A DNA stretch of 64,000 nucleotides, from NCBI RefSeq assembly GCF_021173085.1, contig NZ_CP076413.1, positions 806,001-870,000 of the forward strand, written 5' to 3'. The notes beneath the pieces are model-generated. The model was not told the DNA's origin, did no database searches, and was given only the letters and a program-made list of their open reading frames with translations. This stretch comes from Ralstonia wenshanensis. Lineage in GTDB: Bacteria > Pseudomonadota > Gammaproteobacteria > Burkholderiales > Burkholderiaceae. Of the stretch, positions 17,906 through 27,310 are shown one piece after another. A program made the translations under genes and the position numbers. Position 1 is the stretch's first letter. Each line of letters opens with the position of its first letter.

Positions 17906-18904
17906 TTAGAGACCGGCCGTCTTCAGTCGATTGGCTTGCGTGCGGATCACTGCAACCGGGTCGGCCGCGCCCCAGCCGATCAGGCCGAGCAGCTGGTTGA
18001 CCTCATCCAGGTGGTTCCAGGCGTAATCCGTCGACAAGACCTGCCCGAACTTCGCGCTGCACACGGAGACGAGCCCATCGTTGGTTCCCGACCCCCGTGC
18101 CTGCATGACGCCGCCGCTGAACACCAGCACCGGATCAAACAGGTCGAGGAGGTTGGTGGCGGTGGAGCGGCCCGTCCACGAATACAGCTTCTGCACGTTG
18201 CCGTTGCGCACGTCGGTGGCGCTGCCGGTGTTGCATCCGCTCGCCAGCCCGGCGCTGGGGAACGCCTTGTTGAAATCAGCCGCGCCCGACGTCGACAGAA
18301 TGTGCAGCGCCGCAAATCCATTCTGCGGATTGCTGTTGCCGTTGAACCAGCCGAGCACCGAGCCGAATACATCGGCGCCGAGGTTCACGAGCGCCTGGAA
18401 CGGGGCCGGTGTCGACTCCACGAAGTCCGCAAACTCCGATCCCTTGTGGGGCGTGCCGATGGTGGTGACGGAGGCCACGAGGTCCGGTACGACGGCCGCC
18501 GCATAGCGCGAGGTCAGCCCGCCCTGGCTGTGTCCAATGAGGTTGACCTTGGCCGCGCCCGTGGTGGCGAGCACGCTGCGGATCTGGCTGACAAGCTGTT
18601 CGCCGCGCACGGTTTCATCGTTGAAGGCGGATACGTCAGCCACGTAGACATTGGCGCCATTGGCGCGCAGGTCTTCAGGGATCTGGTACCAGTAGTCGAC
18701 CACGCCGAGGAACTTGCTGGTGCCCGACAGGCCATGCACCAGCACGATCGGGTACTTGGTTGCGGCATAGGTGCTGGCGGCCTGGGCCGGCACAGCGGCA
18801 CCCAGGGTGAGGGCGGATGTGGCCAAGACGGCGGCTGCAGCGTGCGTGCGCAGGAAGCTGCGCGCTGATCCATACAGAGCATGGAGCAGGGAAGTCTGTG
18901 ACAT
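17906..18904 (-). CDS. lipA: Secreted triacylglycerol lipase
   Basis: A 332-residue extracellular lipase of the foldase-dependent family I. The signal peptide ends near residue 42 (AVPAQA) and the mature start (ASTYAATKYP) resembles the Burkholderia enzymes. The nucleophile lies in GHSQGG (Ser126), the oxyanion region in LVHGLSG, and the catalytic His in WNHLDEVNQ near the end. Exactly two mature cysteines (SGCN and VSVCS) are at the spacing of the conserved disulfide. Export would use Sec for crossing the inner membrane and a type II system for the outer; neither is in the window. Confidence 0.96.
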   Translation of the reverse strand: MSQTSLLHALYGSARSFLRTHAAAAVLATSALTLGAAVPAQAASTYAATKYPIVLVHGLSGTSKFLGVVDYWYQIPEDLRANGANVYVADVSAFNDETVRGEQLVSQIRSVLATTGAAKVNLIGHSQGGLTSRYAAAVVPDLVASVTTIGTPHKGSEFADFVESTPAPFQALVNLGADVFGSVLGWFNGNSNPQNGFAALHILSTSGAADFNKAFPSAGLASGCNTGSATDVRNGNVQKLYSWTGRSTATNLLDLFDPVLVFSGGVMQARGSGTNDGLVSVCSAKFGQVLSTDYAWNHLDEVNQLLGLIGWGAADPVAVIRTQANRLKTAGL

Positions 18905-19037
18905 TCGGTTGTCTCCTGGACATTGGATAGGTGGTCGACCTCTATGGGCCGATCGCCCTCCGTTATCCGAAGCGCCGTGTCCGACGTCAACTGAAGTGGA
19001 GGTTTGGCTCTAATGCTGCGCTGCCGCGTGCGCAAAC

Positions 19038-19061
19038 AAAAACCGGAGGGCGAGCCTCCGG
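19038..19061 (-). terminator. Intrinsic terminator after tctA
   Basis: Read on the minus strand, CCGGAGG-CTCGC-CCTCCGG is followed by TTTTTGTTT, about 35 bases after the tctA stop. It separates the transport genes from the lipase operon. Confidence 0.9.
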
Positions 19062-19095
19062 TTTGGTAGGGTGCGATGCAACAACATCGCTGGGC

Positions 19096-20598
19096 TTATT
19101 CCTCTTGAAACGCTTCCTCGCGTTTTCTGTTGATGGCCGGCAGCGCCACCAGCAAGACCAGGATGCCCGCCGCAATCAGCAGCCCAAGCGACAGCGGCCG
19201 CGTGACGAACGTGGAGAAATCCCCACGCGAGAGCAGCAGCGCGCGGCGGAAGTTTTCTTCCATCATCGGCCCCAGCACAAAACCGAGCAGCATGGGTGCC
19301 GGTTCACAGCGCAGCTTGACGAACATGTAGCCGATCAAGCCGAAGAGCGCCGTCTGGAAGATATCGAATGTCGTGTTCGACACCGAATACACGCCGATGC
19401 AGCAGAACACCAGAATGGCCGGATACAGGAAGCGATACGGCACCTTCAACAGGCGCACCCACACGCCGATCATCGGCAGGTTCAGCACGATCAGCATCAG
19501 GTTGCCGATCCACATCGAGGCGATCAGGCCCCAGAACAGCGCGGGGTTGCTGGTCATCACCTGCGGGCCGGGCTGGATGTTGTGGATGGTCATCGCGCCC
19601 ACCATCAGTGCCATCACCGCATTGGGCGGAATGCCCAGCGTGAGCAGCGGGATGAACGATGTCTGCGCGGCCGCGTTGTTGGCCGATTCCGGGCCGGCCA
19701 CGCCCTCGATGGCGCCCTTGCCGAACTCGTGTGAATACTTCGACGTCTTCTTTTCCAGCGAATACGATGCGAACGAGGCCAGCGTCGCGCCGCCGCCGGG
19801 CAGGATGCCCAGCACCGACCCGAGCGCCGTGCCGCGCAGCACGGCCGGGATCATGCGCTTGAAGTCTTCGCGGCTGGGCCAGAGGTTGCGCACGTGCTCG
19901 ACAAAGGTTTCGCGGTGCTCCTTCTGTTCGAGGTTGGCGATGATCTCGGCAAAGCCAAACACGCCCATCGCCACCGACACGAAGTTCAGACCGTCGGCCA
20001 GCTCCGGCACGTCGAACGAATACCGCGCGGTGCCCGAGTTCACATCGGTGCCGACCAGGCCGAGCAGCAAGCCCAACACGATCATCGCTATTGCCTTGAC
20101 GAGCGAGCCGGAAGCCAGCACCACCGCGCCGATCAGGCCCAGCACCATCAGCGCGAAATACTCGGCCGGACCGAAGTTGAACGCGAATTCGGACAGCGGC
20201 GTGGCAAACGCCGCCAGCACCAGCGTGGCCACGCAGCCAGCGAAGAACGAGCCGAGGCCGGCGGTTGCCAGCGCCACGCCGGCCCGCCCGCGCCGGGCCA
20301 TCTGATAGCCGTCAATGGTTGTGACGACAGACGAGGATTCGCCCGGCAGATTGACGAGGATGGCCGTGGTGGAGCCGCCGTACTGCGCGCCGTAGTAAAT
20401 GCCGGCCAACATGATCAGCGCGGCCACGGGCGGCAGTGCGTATGTGGCGGGCAGCAGCATCGCAATCGTGGCGATGGGGCCAAGGCCCGGCAACACGCCG
20501 ATCAGCGTACCGAGCACGCAGCCGATGAACGCGTAGATCAGGTTCTGTATGGAGAGCGCGGTGGAGAAACCGAGCGCGAGATTGGCAAAGAGATCCAT
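19096..20598 (-). CDS. tctA: Tripartite tricarboxylate transporter large permease TctA
   Basis: A 500-residue inner-membrane permease with about eleven membrane segments. Family motifs are clear: GVLPGLGPIATIAMLLP near residue 35, YYGAQYGGSTTAIL, GESSSVVTTIDGYQMARRGRAG and PGGGATLASF. TctA works with small subunit TctB and a periplasmic binding protein TctC to take up tricarboxylates or other organic acids, driven by an ion gradient. TctB is 19 bases upstream in the same direction, but no TctC gene is near. The substrate is not predictable. Confidence 0.96.
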   Translation of the reverse strand: MDLFANLALGFSTALSIQNLIYAFIGCVLGTLIGVLPGLGPIATIAMLLPATYALPPVAALIMLAGIYYGAQYGGSTTAILVNLPGESSSVVTTIDGYQMARRGRAGVALATAGLGSFFAGCVATLVLAAFATPLSEFAFNFGPAEYFALMVLGLIGAVVLASGSLVKAIAMIVLGLLLGLVGTDVNSGTARYSFDVPELADGLNFVSVAMGVFGFAEIIANLEQKEHRETFVEHVRNLWPSREDFKRMIPAVLRGTALGSVLGILPGGGATLASFASYSLEKKTSKYSHEFGKGAIEGVAGPESANNAAAQTSFIPLLTLGIPPNAVMALMVGAMTIHNIQPGPQVMTSNPALFWGLIASMWIGNLMLIVLNLPMIGVWVRLLKVPYRFLYPAILVFCCIGVYSVSNTTFDIFQTALFGLIGYMFVKLRCEPAPMLLGFVLGPMMEENFRRALLLSRGDFSTFVTRPLSLGLLIAAGILVLLVALPAINRKREEAFQEE

Positions 20599-20617
20599 GG
20601 TGTTGTCCGCGTCCCCC

Positions 20618-21103
20618 TCAATTGCCGATGAAGGCAGGCCACACCGGAAACTGCAGCTTGAGCCCGTAGACGAAGGCCCCGAGGCTCATCACCACCATCA
20701 CGATGGCCGTACCGGCGGCGCCCTTGAGCGTGAACTCGTGGCTCGCCATGCTGGAGACCAGCACGAGCACCACAATGGATAGGACCAGCCCAAGCGGTTG
20801 CAGCAACAGCCCGAACAGCACCACGGAGCCGAGCACCCACAGCAGCGTCTTGACGTCCCAGCGCGGAATGCGATCGGCCACACCCTTGCGCGACAACGAT
20901 TGCACGACCACGACCACGCCCAGCAGCACGAGCACCACGCCCAGCCAGAACGGGAAGTAGCCCGGGCCCATGCTGCCTGCCGTACCCATGCGGTAGCTGC
21001 GCGCCAGAATGGCAAACGCCGCACCAGCGACGATGAACATGATGCCGGATGCAAAGTCCTGGTGACTGCGGATCACCGGACCACCTCGTCGATCGTTCTG
21101 CAA
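20618..21103 (-). CDS. tctB: Tripartite tricarboxylate transporter small subunit TctB
   Basis: A 161-residue protein with four membrane helices (IMFIVAGAAFAILA, FWLGVVLVLLGVVVV, WVLGSVVLFGLLLQPLG, AIVMVVMSLGAFVYG) matching TctB. The start was set at TTG 21103 because AGGAG stands seven bases before it and conserved residues follow (QNDRRGGPVIRSHQDF); a GTG nine codons later (21076) is the alternative, and a longer ATG start at 21235 has no support. It precedes tctA with a 19-base gap. Confidence 0.82.
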   Translation of the reverse strand: MQNDRRGGPVIRSHQDFASGIMFIVAGAAFAILARSYRMGTAGSMGPGYFPFWLGVVLVLLGVVVVVQSLSRKGVADRIPRWDVKTLLWVLGSVVLFGLLLQPLGLVLSIVVLVLVSSMASHEFTLKGAAGTAIVMVVMSLGAFVYGLKLQFPVWPAFIGN

Positions 21104-21334
21104 GTCGGGTCTCCTCGGAGTAGCGTGCTGCGCCGGGTGTGGCTGGCCGCCTTGTACCTTGTAAGGCGGCCAAGTTTGCACGCTAAGCAGACCGGCTTTC
21201 AAGCACCTTGCGGAGGGGAAGGCGGGCCTTCTCATGGCCCGGCGCGGCGCCTGGGCAAACGATTCAGGGTTTGTCCCTAGCGTTGCCTTGGGGAAACTTG
21301 GGGCCGCACAACGCGGTTGCGCGGCCCTGAGCGT

Positions 21335-21787
21335 TTACATGCCGATGCCGCGTGCCATCAACACAGCCGCCAGCGGAATGAAGATGATCAGGTGCGACTC
21401 GATCATGACCCAACGCCGCGTCTTGGCAATTTCCGCGGGCGTGGGTACGAAGTTGGGCAGCGTCTTGCCCTGCTTCTTCCATCGCAGGATCGTGACAGTC
21501 GGAATGATCGACATCAGCCCGATCAGGATGAACAGGCCAACCTTGACGTGGAATACCGGGTTGTGGACGTAGAACGCGTAGCCTTTGGCGCCGTAGAACA
21601 CGCGCAGCAACCCCGTGATCAACACCGCGAGGGCGGCAAAGCCGAACACGGCGTCATAGCGCGCCAGGCGCTTGCACGTCTCGGGCGTCATGTCCGGGCG
21701 CAGCACCACGGCCTCGGCGGTGAGAAAGACGATCAGCGTGAAGATCGATATGTAATGCAGGTAGGCCAGCAACGCATCAAGCCACAT
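21335..21787 (-). CDS. DUF2214 family membrane protein
   Basis: A 150-residue protein with four predicted membrane helices (about 4-24, 45-65, 80-100, 130-148) matching the DUF2214 family: YLHYISIFTLIVFLTAEA at the start and HLIIFIPLAAVLMARGIG at the end. Conserved His residues sit at membrane edges (LHY, VFHVKVG, ESHLI), as in the cytochrome b-like CopD relatives, and might bind haem or metal, but this is only inference. The ATG is preceded by GAGGTCCTC. It lies 32 bases after the CoA-transferase gene and may share its transcript. Confidence 0.83.
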   Translation of the reverse strand: MWLDALLAYLHYISIFTLIVFLTAEAVVLRPDMTPETCKRLARYDAVFGFAALAVLITGLLRVFYGAKGYAFYVHNPVFHVKVGLFILIGLMSIIPTVTILRWKKQGKTLPNFVPTPAEIAKTRRWVMIESHLIIFIPLAAVLMARGIGM

Positions 21788-21819
21788 GAGGACCTCGTCT
21801 TGGGTGGAAGAAGTTGCGA

Positions 21820-23040
21820 TTAGATGACGCCTTGCACGCGCAGGGCTTCGATCTGCTCGGGCGAGAAGTCGAGCACGTCGCGCAGCACGGCGTCGGTGTG
21901 CTCGCCCAGCAGCGGCGGGTGGCTCGCGGCCTTGGGCGGCGTCGCGCTCATCTTGACCGGGCTGCCGACCAGCTTGACCTTACCGGCGCTCGGGTGAGGC
22001 AGGTCGACGCGCAGGCCGCGCGCCTGTACCTGCTCGTTGTCGAACACCTCGTCGAGCGAGTTGATCGGGCCGCACGGCACGCCGGCGGCTTCGAGCTTGT
22101 CGATCCATTCGCCTTTGCTGAAGCGCTTGACCATCTCGGCCAGGATCGGCACCAGCACGTCGCGGTTGGCCACGCGCTGCGGGTTGGTGGCAAAGCGCGG
22201 GTCGTCAGCCAGCTCGGGCATGCCGCCGGCATCCACAAAGCGGCGGAACTGCCCGTCATTGCCGACCGCCACGATGATCCAGCCATTGGACGCCTGGAAC
22301 GTCTGATACGGCACGATGTTCGGGTGCGCGTTGCCCCAGCGCTTGGGCGCCTGACCGCTGGCGAGGTAGTTGGTGTTCATGTTGGCCAGCATGGCGACCT
22401 GCACGTCGAGCAACGCCATGTCGATGTACTGGCCCTCGCCGGTGCGGTCCCGATGGGCAAGAGCGGCCAGCACGGCCACGGTGGCGTACATGCCGGTCAT
22501 CAAATCCGAAATGGCCACGCCGGCCTTCTGCGGGCCGCCTCCGGGCAGGTCGTCGCGCTCGCCGGTCAGGCTCATGAAGCCGCCCATGCCTTGCACGATG
22601 AAGTCGTAGCCGGCGCGCGCGGCGTAGGGGCCGGTCTGGCCGAAGCCCGTGATGGAGCAGTAGATGAGGTCCGGTTTCACCGCCTTGAGCGATGCGTAGT
22701 CGAGCCCGTATTTCTTGAGCTGGCCGACCTTGTAGTTCTCGAGCACCACATCCGCATGCGCGGCGAGTTGGCGCACGATGTCCTGGCCCTCGGGCGTGCT
22801 GATGTCGACGGTGATCGAGCGCTTGTTGCGGTTGGCGGCCAGGTAATAGGCGGCTTCGGCGGTGTTGTTGCCCGACTCGTCCTGGAGCCACGGCGGCCCC
22901 CATGTGCGCGTGTCGTCGCCGGCGCCGGGGCGTTCTACCTTGATGACGTCGGCGCCGAAATCGGCAAGATTCTGCGCGCACCAGGGGCCGGCAAGCACGC
23001 GGGTCAGGTCGAGAACACGAAGATGGCTCAGAGCGCCCAT
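21820..23040 (-). CDS. CaiB/BaiF family (type III) CoA transferase
   Basis: A 406-residue family III CoA transferase. It carries LRVLDLTRVLAGPWCAQNLADFGADVIKVE at the N-terminus (a block typical of the family), the catalytic-Asp region SDLMTGMYATVAVLAAL, and the C-terminal HPPLLGEHTDAVL. These enzymes pass CoA between carboxylates through an aspartyl-CoA intermediate; donor and acceptor cannot be read from sequence. Start ATG 23040 fits the conserved N-terminus; a GTG at 23058 is the alternative. It is divergent from alaS. Confidence 0.9.
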   Translation of the reverse strand: MGALSHLRVLDLTRVLAGPWCAQNLADFGADVIKVERPGAGDDTRTWGPPWLQDESGNNTAEAAYYLAANRNKRSITVDISTPEGQDIVRQLAAHADVVLENYKVGQLKKYGLDYASLKAVKPDLIYCSITGFGQTGPYAARAGYDFIVQGMGGFMSLTGERDDLPGGGPQKAGVAISDLMTGMYATVAVLAALAHRDRTGEGQYIDMALLDVQVAMLANMNTNYLASGQAPKRWGNAHPNIVPYQTFQASNGWIIVAVGNDGQFRRFVDAGGMPELADDPRFATNPQRVANRDVLVPILAEMVKRFSKGEWIDKLEAAGVPCGPINSLDEVFDNEQVQARGLRVDLPHPSAGKVKLVGSPVKMSATPPKAASHPPLLGEHTDAVLRDVLDFSPEQIEALRVQGVI

Positions 23041-23165
23041 GGATTGACGAATCGACACAATTGGAACGGGTGCACTCTACACCACGCCCCGGAAGGGGCG
23101 CAGCCCCATGCGACCAACCGGGGAAAATGCGGTGCAGAATGGACGCGACCCGGGCGCGAACCCCG

Positions 23166-23171
23166 TATAAT
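23166..23171 (+). promoter_or_regulatory. Probable -10 element of alaS
   Basis: A consensus TATAAT lies 77 bases before the alaS ATG in an otherwise GC-rich stretch. No good -35 hexamer is seen at 16-18 bases upstream, so this is a weak call. No T-box-like leader is visible. Confidence 0.45.
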
Positions 23172-23247
23172 CAACGGTTTGCACTAATCCAAGGCGCTCA
23201 GGAGCGGGATGCTCCGAGGCGCAATGCTGACTCCGGCACCCCGCGAC

Positions 23248-25890
23248 ATGAAAGCCTCCGATATCCGCCAAAAATTCCTGACCTTCTTTGAGGGCAAGGG
23301 CCACACCGTGGTGCGCTCCTCGCCGCTGGTGCCGGGCAACGACCCGACGCTGCTGTTCACCAACTCCGGCATGGTGCAGTTCAAGGATGTCTTCCTTGGT
23401 ACCGACAAGCGCCCGTACGTGCGTGCGGCTTCCGTGCAGCGCTGCCTGCGCGCCGGCGGCAAGCACAACGACCTGGAAAACGTCGGCTACACCGCGCGCC
23501 ACCACACGTTCTTCGAAATGCTCGGCAACTGGTCGTTCGGCGACTACTTCAAGCGCGACGCACTCGTGTGGGCGTGGGAGCTGCTGACGCAGGAATACAA
23601 GCTGCCGGCCGACAAGCTGTGGGCCACCGTCTACCAGACCGACGATGAGGCCTACGACATCTGGACCAAGGTCATCGGCCTGCCGCCCGAGCGCGTCGTG
23701 CGCATCGGCGACAACAAGGGCGCGCCGTACGCCTCCGACAACTTCTGGCAGATGGCCGAAACCGGCCCGTGCGGCCCGTGCTCGGAAATCTTCTACGACC
23801 ACGGCCCGGACGTATGGGGCGGCCCCCCGGGAAGCCCGGAAGCCGACGGCGACCGCTACATCGAAATCTGGAACAACGTGTTCATGCAGTTCGATCGCCA
23901 GCTCGATCCGGCGACCGGCGAATACACGCTGACCCCGTTGCCCGCGCCGTGCGTCGACACCGGTATGGGCATGGAGCGTCTGGCTGCGATCCTGCAGCAC
24001 GTGCACAGCAACTACGAGATCGACCTGTTCCAGGCGCTCATCGCCGCCGCCGCGCGCGAGACCCACACCAAGGATCTGGCCAACAACTCGCTGCGCGTGA
24101 TTGCCGACCACATCCGCGCGTGCTCGTTCCTGATTGTCGACGGCGTGATTCCGGGCAATGAAGGCCGCGGGTATGTGCTGCGCCGGATCATCCGCCGCGC
24201 CATCCGCCACGGTTACAAGCTCGGCTGCCGCGCAGCGTTCTTCCACAAGCTCGTGGACGACCTCGTCGCGCAGATGGGCGAAGCCTATCCGGAATTGCGC
24301 GAGGCACGCGACCGCGTGGTCGAGGTGCTGCGCACCGAAGAGGCCCGCTTCTTCGAGACCATCGAGCACGGCATGTCGATCCTCGACGGCGCGCTGGGCG
24401 AGCTCAAGGCGAACGGCGGCAAGATGCTCGACGGCGAACTCGCCTTCAAGCTGCACGACACCTTCGGTTTCCCGCTGGACCTGACGCAAGACGTCTGCCG
24501 CGAGAACGACGTGATCGTCGACGAAGCCGCCTTTGACGCCGCCATGAACCGCCAGCGCGAGCAGGCACGCGCGGCAGGCAAGTTCAAGATGGCTGCCGGC
24601 ACGCTCGACTACACCGGCGACAAGACCACCTTCCACGGCTACGACCAACTCGTGCGCGAAACCGCGCGTGTGACGGCGCTGTTTGTGGATGGCGCATCAG
24701 TGCAGGAAATGCACCCGGGCCAGACCGGCGTCGTGGTGCTGGACCACACCCCGTTCTATGCGGAATCGGGCGGCCAGGTTGGCGACCAGGGCACGCTCAA
24801 GGCCGCGACCGTCTGGTTTGACGTGGCCGACACGCTCAAGGTGCAGCCGGAAGTGTTCGGCCATCACGGCGAGCTGCGCACCGGCGTGCTCAAGGTTGGC
24901 GACGCCGTGGCGGCGGAAGTGGACGCGGTGCGCCGCGCGCGCACCATGCGCAACCACTCGGCGACGCACCTGATGCACAAGGCGCTGCGTGAAGTGCTGG
25001 GCAGCCACGTGCAGCAGAAGGGCTCGCTGGTCGATGCGGAAAAGACGCGCTTCGACTTCTCGCACAACGCGCCGATGACGCCGCTGCAGATTCGCGAAGT
25101 GGAAGCGCGCGTCAACGCAGAAATTTTTGCCAACGCGGCCACGAGCGCCCAGCTCATGGGCTTTGACGACGCGGTCAAGAACGGCGCGATGGCGCTCTTT
25201 GGCGAGAAGTACGGCGACGAAGTGCGCGTGCTGTCGATCGGTTCGTCGAAGGAGCTGTGTGGCGGCACGCACGTGGCGCGCACGGGCGACATCGGCCTGT
25301 TCAAGATCGTGAGCGAGTCGGGCGTGGCAGCGGGCATCCGCCGTGTGGAAGCGATTACCGGCGACAACGTGCTGCACTACCTGCAGACGCTCGATACGCG
25401 CATCAACGAAGCGGCCGCCGCACTGCGCGCGCAGCCGTCGGAATTGACGCAGCGCATCGTGCAGGTGCAGGACCAGGTCAAGACGCTCGAGAAGGAACTG
25501 GAGCGCCTGAAGTCGAAGCTGGCCGCCAGCCAGGGCGACGAGCTCGTGAGCCAGGCCGTGGACGTTGCGGGCATCAAGGTGCTGGCTGCCAAGCTGGACG
25601 GCGCCGATGCCAAGACGCTGCGCGAAACCATGGACAAGCTCAAGGACAAGCTGCAGACCGCGGCCATCGTGCTGGGCAGCGTGACCGACGGCAAGGTGGC
25701 GCTCATTGCCGGCGTGACGGCTGACGCCACGGCCAAGGTCAAGGCCGGCGAGCTGGTCAACTTTGTCGCCCAGCAGGTCGGCGGCAAGGGCGGCGGCCGC
25801 CCGGACATGGCGCAGGCCGGCGGTACGGAGCCGGATAACCTTCCGCAGGCGCTGGCTGGTGTGGCAGCGTGGGTGCAGCAGAAGGTGTGA
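23248..25890 (+). CDS. alaS: Alanine-tRNA ligase
   Basis: An 880-residue class II synthetase that charges tRNA-Ala. The aminoacylation domain begins with [20 protein letters not shown] and includes motif 2 ([14 protein letters not shown]); the editing domain has the zinc-binding [12 protein letters not shown] and [11 protein letters not shown]; the C-terminal oligomerisation and C-Ala region includes a long coiled-coil ([19 protein letters not shown]) and the end motif [15 protein letters not shown]. The start at 23248 was taken from homology; the open frame extends 13 codons upstream. A strong terminator follows. Confidence 0.97.
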   Translation: MKASDIRQKFLTFFEGKGHTVVRSSPLVPGNDPTLLFTNSGMVQFKDVFLGTDKRPYVRAASVQRCLRAGGKHNDLENVGYTARHHTFFEMLGNWSFGDYFKRDALVWAWELLTQEYKLPADKLWATVYQTDDEAYDIWTKVIGLPPERVVRIGDNKGAPYASDNFWQMAETGPCGPCSEIFYDHGPDVWGGPPGSPEADGDRYIEIWNNVFMQFDRQLDPATGEYTLTPLPAPCVDTGMGMERLAAILQHVHSNYEIDLFQALIAAAARETHTKDLANNSLRVIADHIRACSFLIVDGVIPGNEGRGYVLRRIIRRAIRHGYKLGCRAAFFHKLVDDLVAQMGEAYPELREARDRVVEVLRTEEARFFETIEHGMSILDGALGELKANGGKMLDGELAFKLHDTFGFPLDLTQDVCRENDVIVDEAAFDAAMNRQREQARAAGKFKMAAGTLDYTGDKTTFHGYDQLVRETARVTALFVDGASVQEMHPGQTGVVVLDHTPFYAESGGQVGDQGTLKAATVWFDVADTLKVQPEVFGHHGELRTGVLKVGDAVAAEVDAVRRARTMRNHSATHLMHKALREVLGSHVQQKGSLVDAEKTRFDFSHNAPMTPLQIREVEARVNAEIFANAATSAQLMGFDDAVKNGAMALFGEKYGDEVRVLSIGSSKELCGGTHVARTGDIGLFKIVSESGVAAGIRRVEAITGDNVLHYLQTLDTRINEAAAALRAQPSELTQRIVQVQDQVKTLEKELERLKSKLAASQGDELVSQAVDVAGIKVLAAKLDGADAKTLRETMDKLKDKLQTAAIVLGSVTDGKVALIAGVTADATAKVKAGELVNFVAQQVGGKGGGRPDMAQAGGTEPDNLPQALAGVAAWVQQKV

Positions 25891-25917
25891 TGTAACCCCT
25901 TCGTATCGGATGCGCTG

Positions 25918-25962
25918 AACGGCGCGCGTTCCCGGCAACGGGGCGCGCGCCGTTCGTTTTTT
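25918..25962 (+). terminator. Intrinsic terminator of alaS
   Basis: AACGGCGCGCG (25918-25928) pairs with CGCGCGCCGTT (25944-25954) and is followed by TTTTTT at 25957-25962. Confidence 0.9.
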
Positions 25963-25996
25963 GGGCCCCATTCCGTGCGCCGCGCACGCTTCGCAG

Positions 25997-26070
25997 ACTT
26001 GTATAGGCCTGTTTGACAAGTCGGCTGGCAAACGCCTGCCGCTGGAGACAGGCCCCGCCATGGCCTATAC
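25997..26070. promoter_or_regulatory. Nested dyads before the NUP gene pair
   Basis: Within the 304-base gap after alaS, ACTTGT (25997-26002) and ACAAGT (26016-26021) form a perfect dyad with a 13-base spacer. Overlapping it, GTATAGGCC (26001-26009) has its exact reverse complement GGCCTATAC at 26062-26070. TTGACA at 26013-26018 matches a -35 hexamer, but no good -10 follows at the right distance. The ACTTGTATA half resembles sites of GntR-family regulators. The rest of the gap shows nothing beyond the alaS terminator. Confidence 0.4.
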
Positions 26071-26194
26071 CGGGAAAACGTTGCCGATTGTGTAGGGATT
26101 GTGTGCCGCTTGGCAGGCAACTTGCATCGGTTGCGCGCGCTGTTCCCCACAGCGTGGGTTGATCCCATTCCTATCCCCAAATCCGAGGAGAACC

Positions 26195-27310
26195 ATGAGC
26201 GTCCTATCTGACAAGGTCGACGCCCCGCCACCGCAGCCGCCGCATCGGCTGCTCGGGCGCAAAGGCAAACGATTGGCGCGTGCCGTCGCGGTTGGCGCCT
26301 TGCTGGCGGCCGGCGTCGGTGCATCGACACAACCGGTTGCGCAACTTGCGCCCGAGTCGCACGCGCGCAAGGTCAAGGTGCTGATCATCAGCATGTTCGC
26401 GCCCGAGGCGCAGCCGTGGATCGACAAGCTGGGCCTGACGCAAGACGTGCCGGTGCCGGGCCTCTCCATCGATTATCCGAACGTGCATTGCAACGCCAGC
26501 GACGTCTGCCAGCTCACCACCGGCATGGGCAAGGCGAATGCTGCGTCGTCGGTGTCGGCGCTGATCTACAGCGGCAAGTTCGATCTGCAGCGCACGTATT
26601 TCCTGGTGGCGGGCATTGCGGGGATCGACCCGTCGCAGGGCACGCTCGGCAGCGCCGCGTGGGCGCGCTTCCTGGTCGACAGCGACATCGCGTGGGAGAT
26701 CGATGCGCGCGAGGTGCCCGCCAGTTGGCCCAACGGCTTCATCGGCATCAATACGCAGGGCCCGGGGCAGAAACCGCCGCTGGATTACAAGACCGAAGTG
26801 TTTCGCGTGAACGAGGCGCTGCTGCAGAAGGCGCTGGCGCTTTCCAAGGGCGCGGTGCTGGACGACAACGCCACCGCGCGGGCCTACCGCGCCAACTACC
26901 CGAGCGCACCGGCCAACCAGCCGCCCTCCGTCGTGCAATGCGACACCGCTGCCGGCAACACGTACTGGCACGGCGCCAAGCTGGGCGAGCGTGAAGCCGC
27001 GTGGGTCAAGCTGCTGACGGACGGGCAGGGCACCTACTGCACCACGCAGCAGGAAGACAACGCCACCTTCGAGGCGCTCACGCGCGGTGCGAAGGCGGGC
27101 ATGCTCGATCTGCAACGCGTGGCCGTGCTGCGTACCGCGTCCAACTTCGATCGGCCGTATCCGGGGCAGACGCCGTATGACTCGCTGGTCAACAGCAACT
27201 CGGGCGGGTTCGTGCCGTCGCTCAACAACCTGTATCTGGCGGGCGGTCCGCTGGTCAACGAGATCGTCACGCGCTGGAGCGTGTGGAAACACGGAGTGCC
27301 CTCGCCATGA
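26195..27310 (+). CDS. Purine nucleoside permease (NUP) family protein, copy 1
   Basis: A 371-residue protein of the NUP family. A long basic N-region (about 30 residues) precedes a hydrophobic segment (LARAVAVGALLAAGVGAS), consistent with export or membrane anchoring; the rest is soluble. Conserved blocks include KVKVLIISMFAPEAQPW, QLTTGMGKANAASSVSAL, AGIAGIDPSQGTLGSAAWAR, GTYCTTQQEDNATFEAL and FDRPYPGQ. NUP proteins were named for nucleoside uptake in fungi, yet their fold is that of nucleoside phosphorylases, so an exported nucleoside-binding or nucleoside-cleaving role is equally plausible. AGGAG precedes the ATG at 26195. The stop overlaps the start of copy 2. Confidence 0.85.
   Translation: MSVLSDKVDAPPPQPPHRLLGRKGKRLARAVAVGALLAAGVGASTQPVAQLAPESHARKVKVLIISMFAPEAQPWIDKLGLTQDVPVPGLSIDYPNVHCNASDVCQLTTGMGKANAASSVSALIYSGKFDLQRTYFLVAGIAGIDPSQGTLGSAAWARFLVDSDIAWEIDAREVPASWPNGFIGINTQGPGQKPPLDYKTEVFRVNEALLQKALALSKGAVLDDNATARAYRANYPSAPANQPPSVVQCDTAAGNTYWHGAKLGEREAAWVKLLTDGQGTYCTTQQEDNATFEALTRGAKAGMLDLQRVAVLRTASNFDRPYPGQTPYDSLVNSNSGGFVPSLNNLYLAGGPLVNEIVTRWSVWKHGVPSP

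Noticed and set aside
23059-23247. T-box leader before alaS
   Set aside because: The gap is too short and holds no T-box sequence; T-boxes are mainly a Gram-positive feature.
23077-24648. Open frame of 523 codons on the minus strand
   Set aside because: It is opposite alaS, whose motifs are unmistakable.
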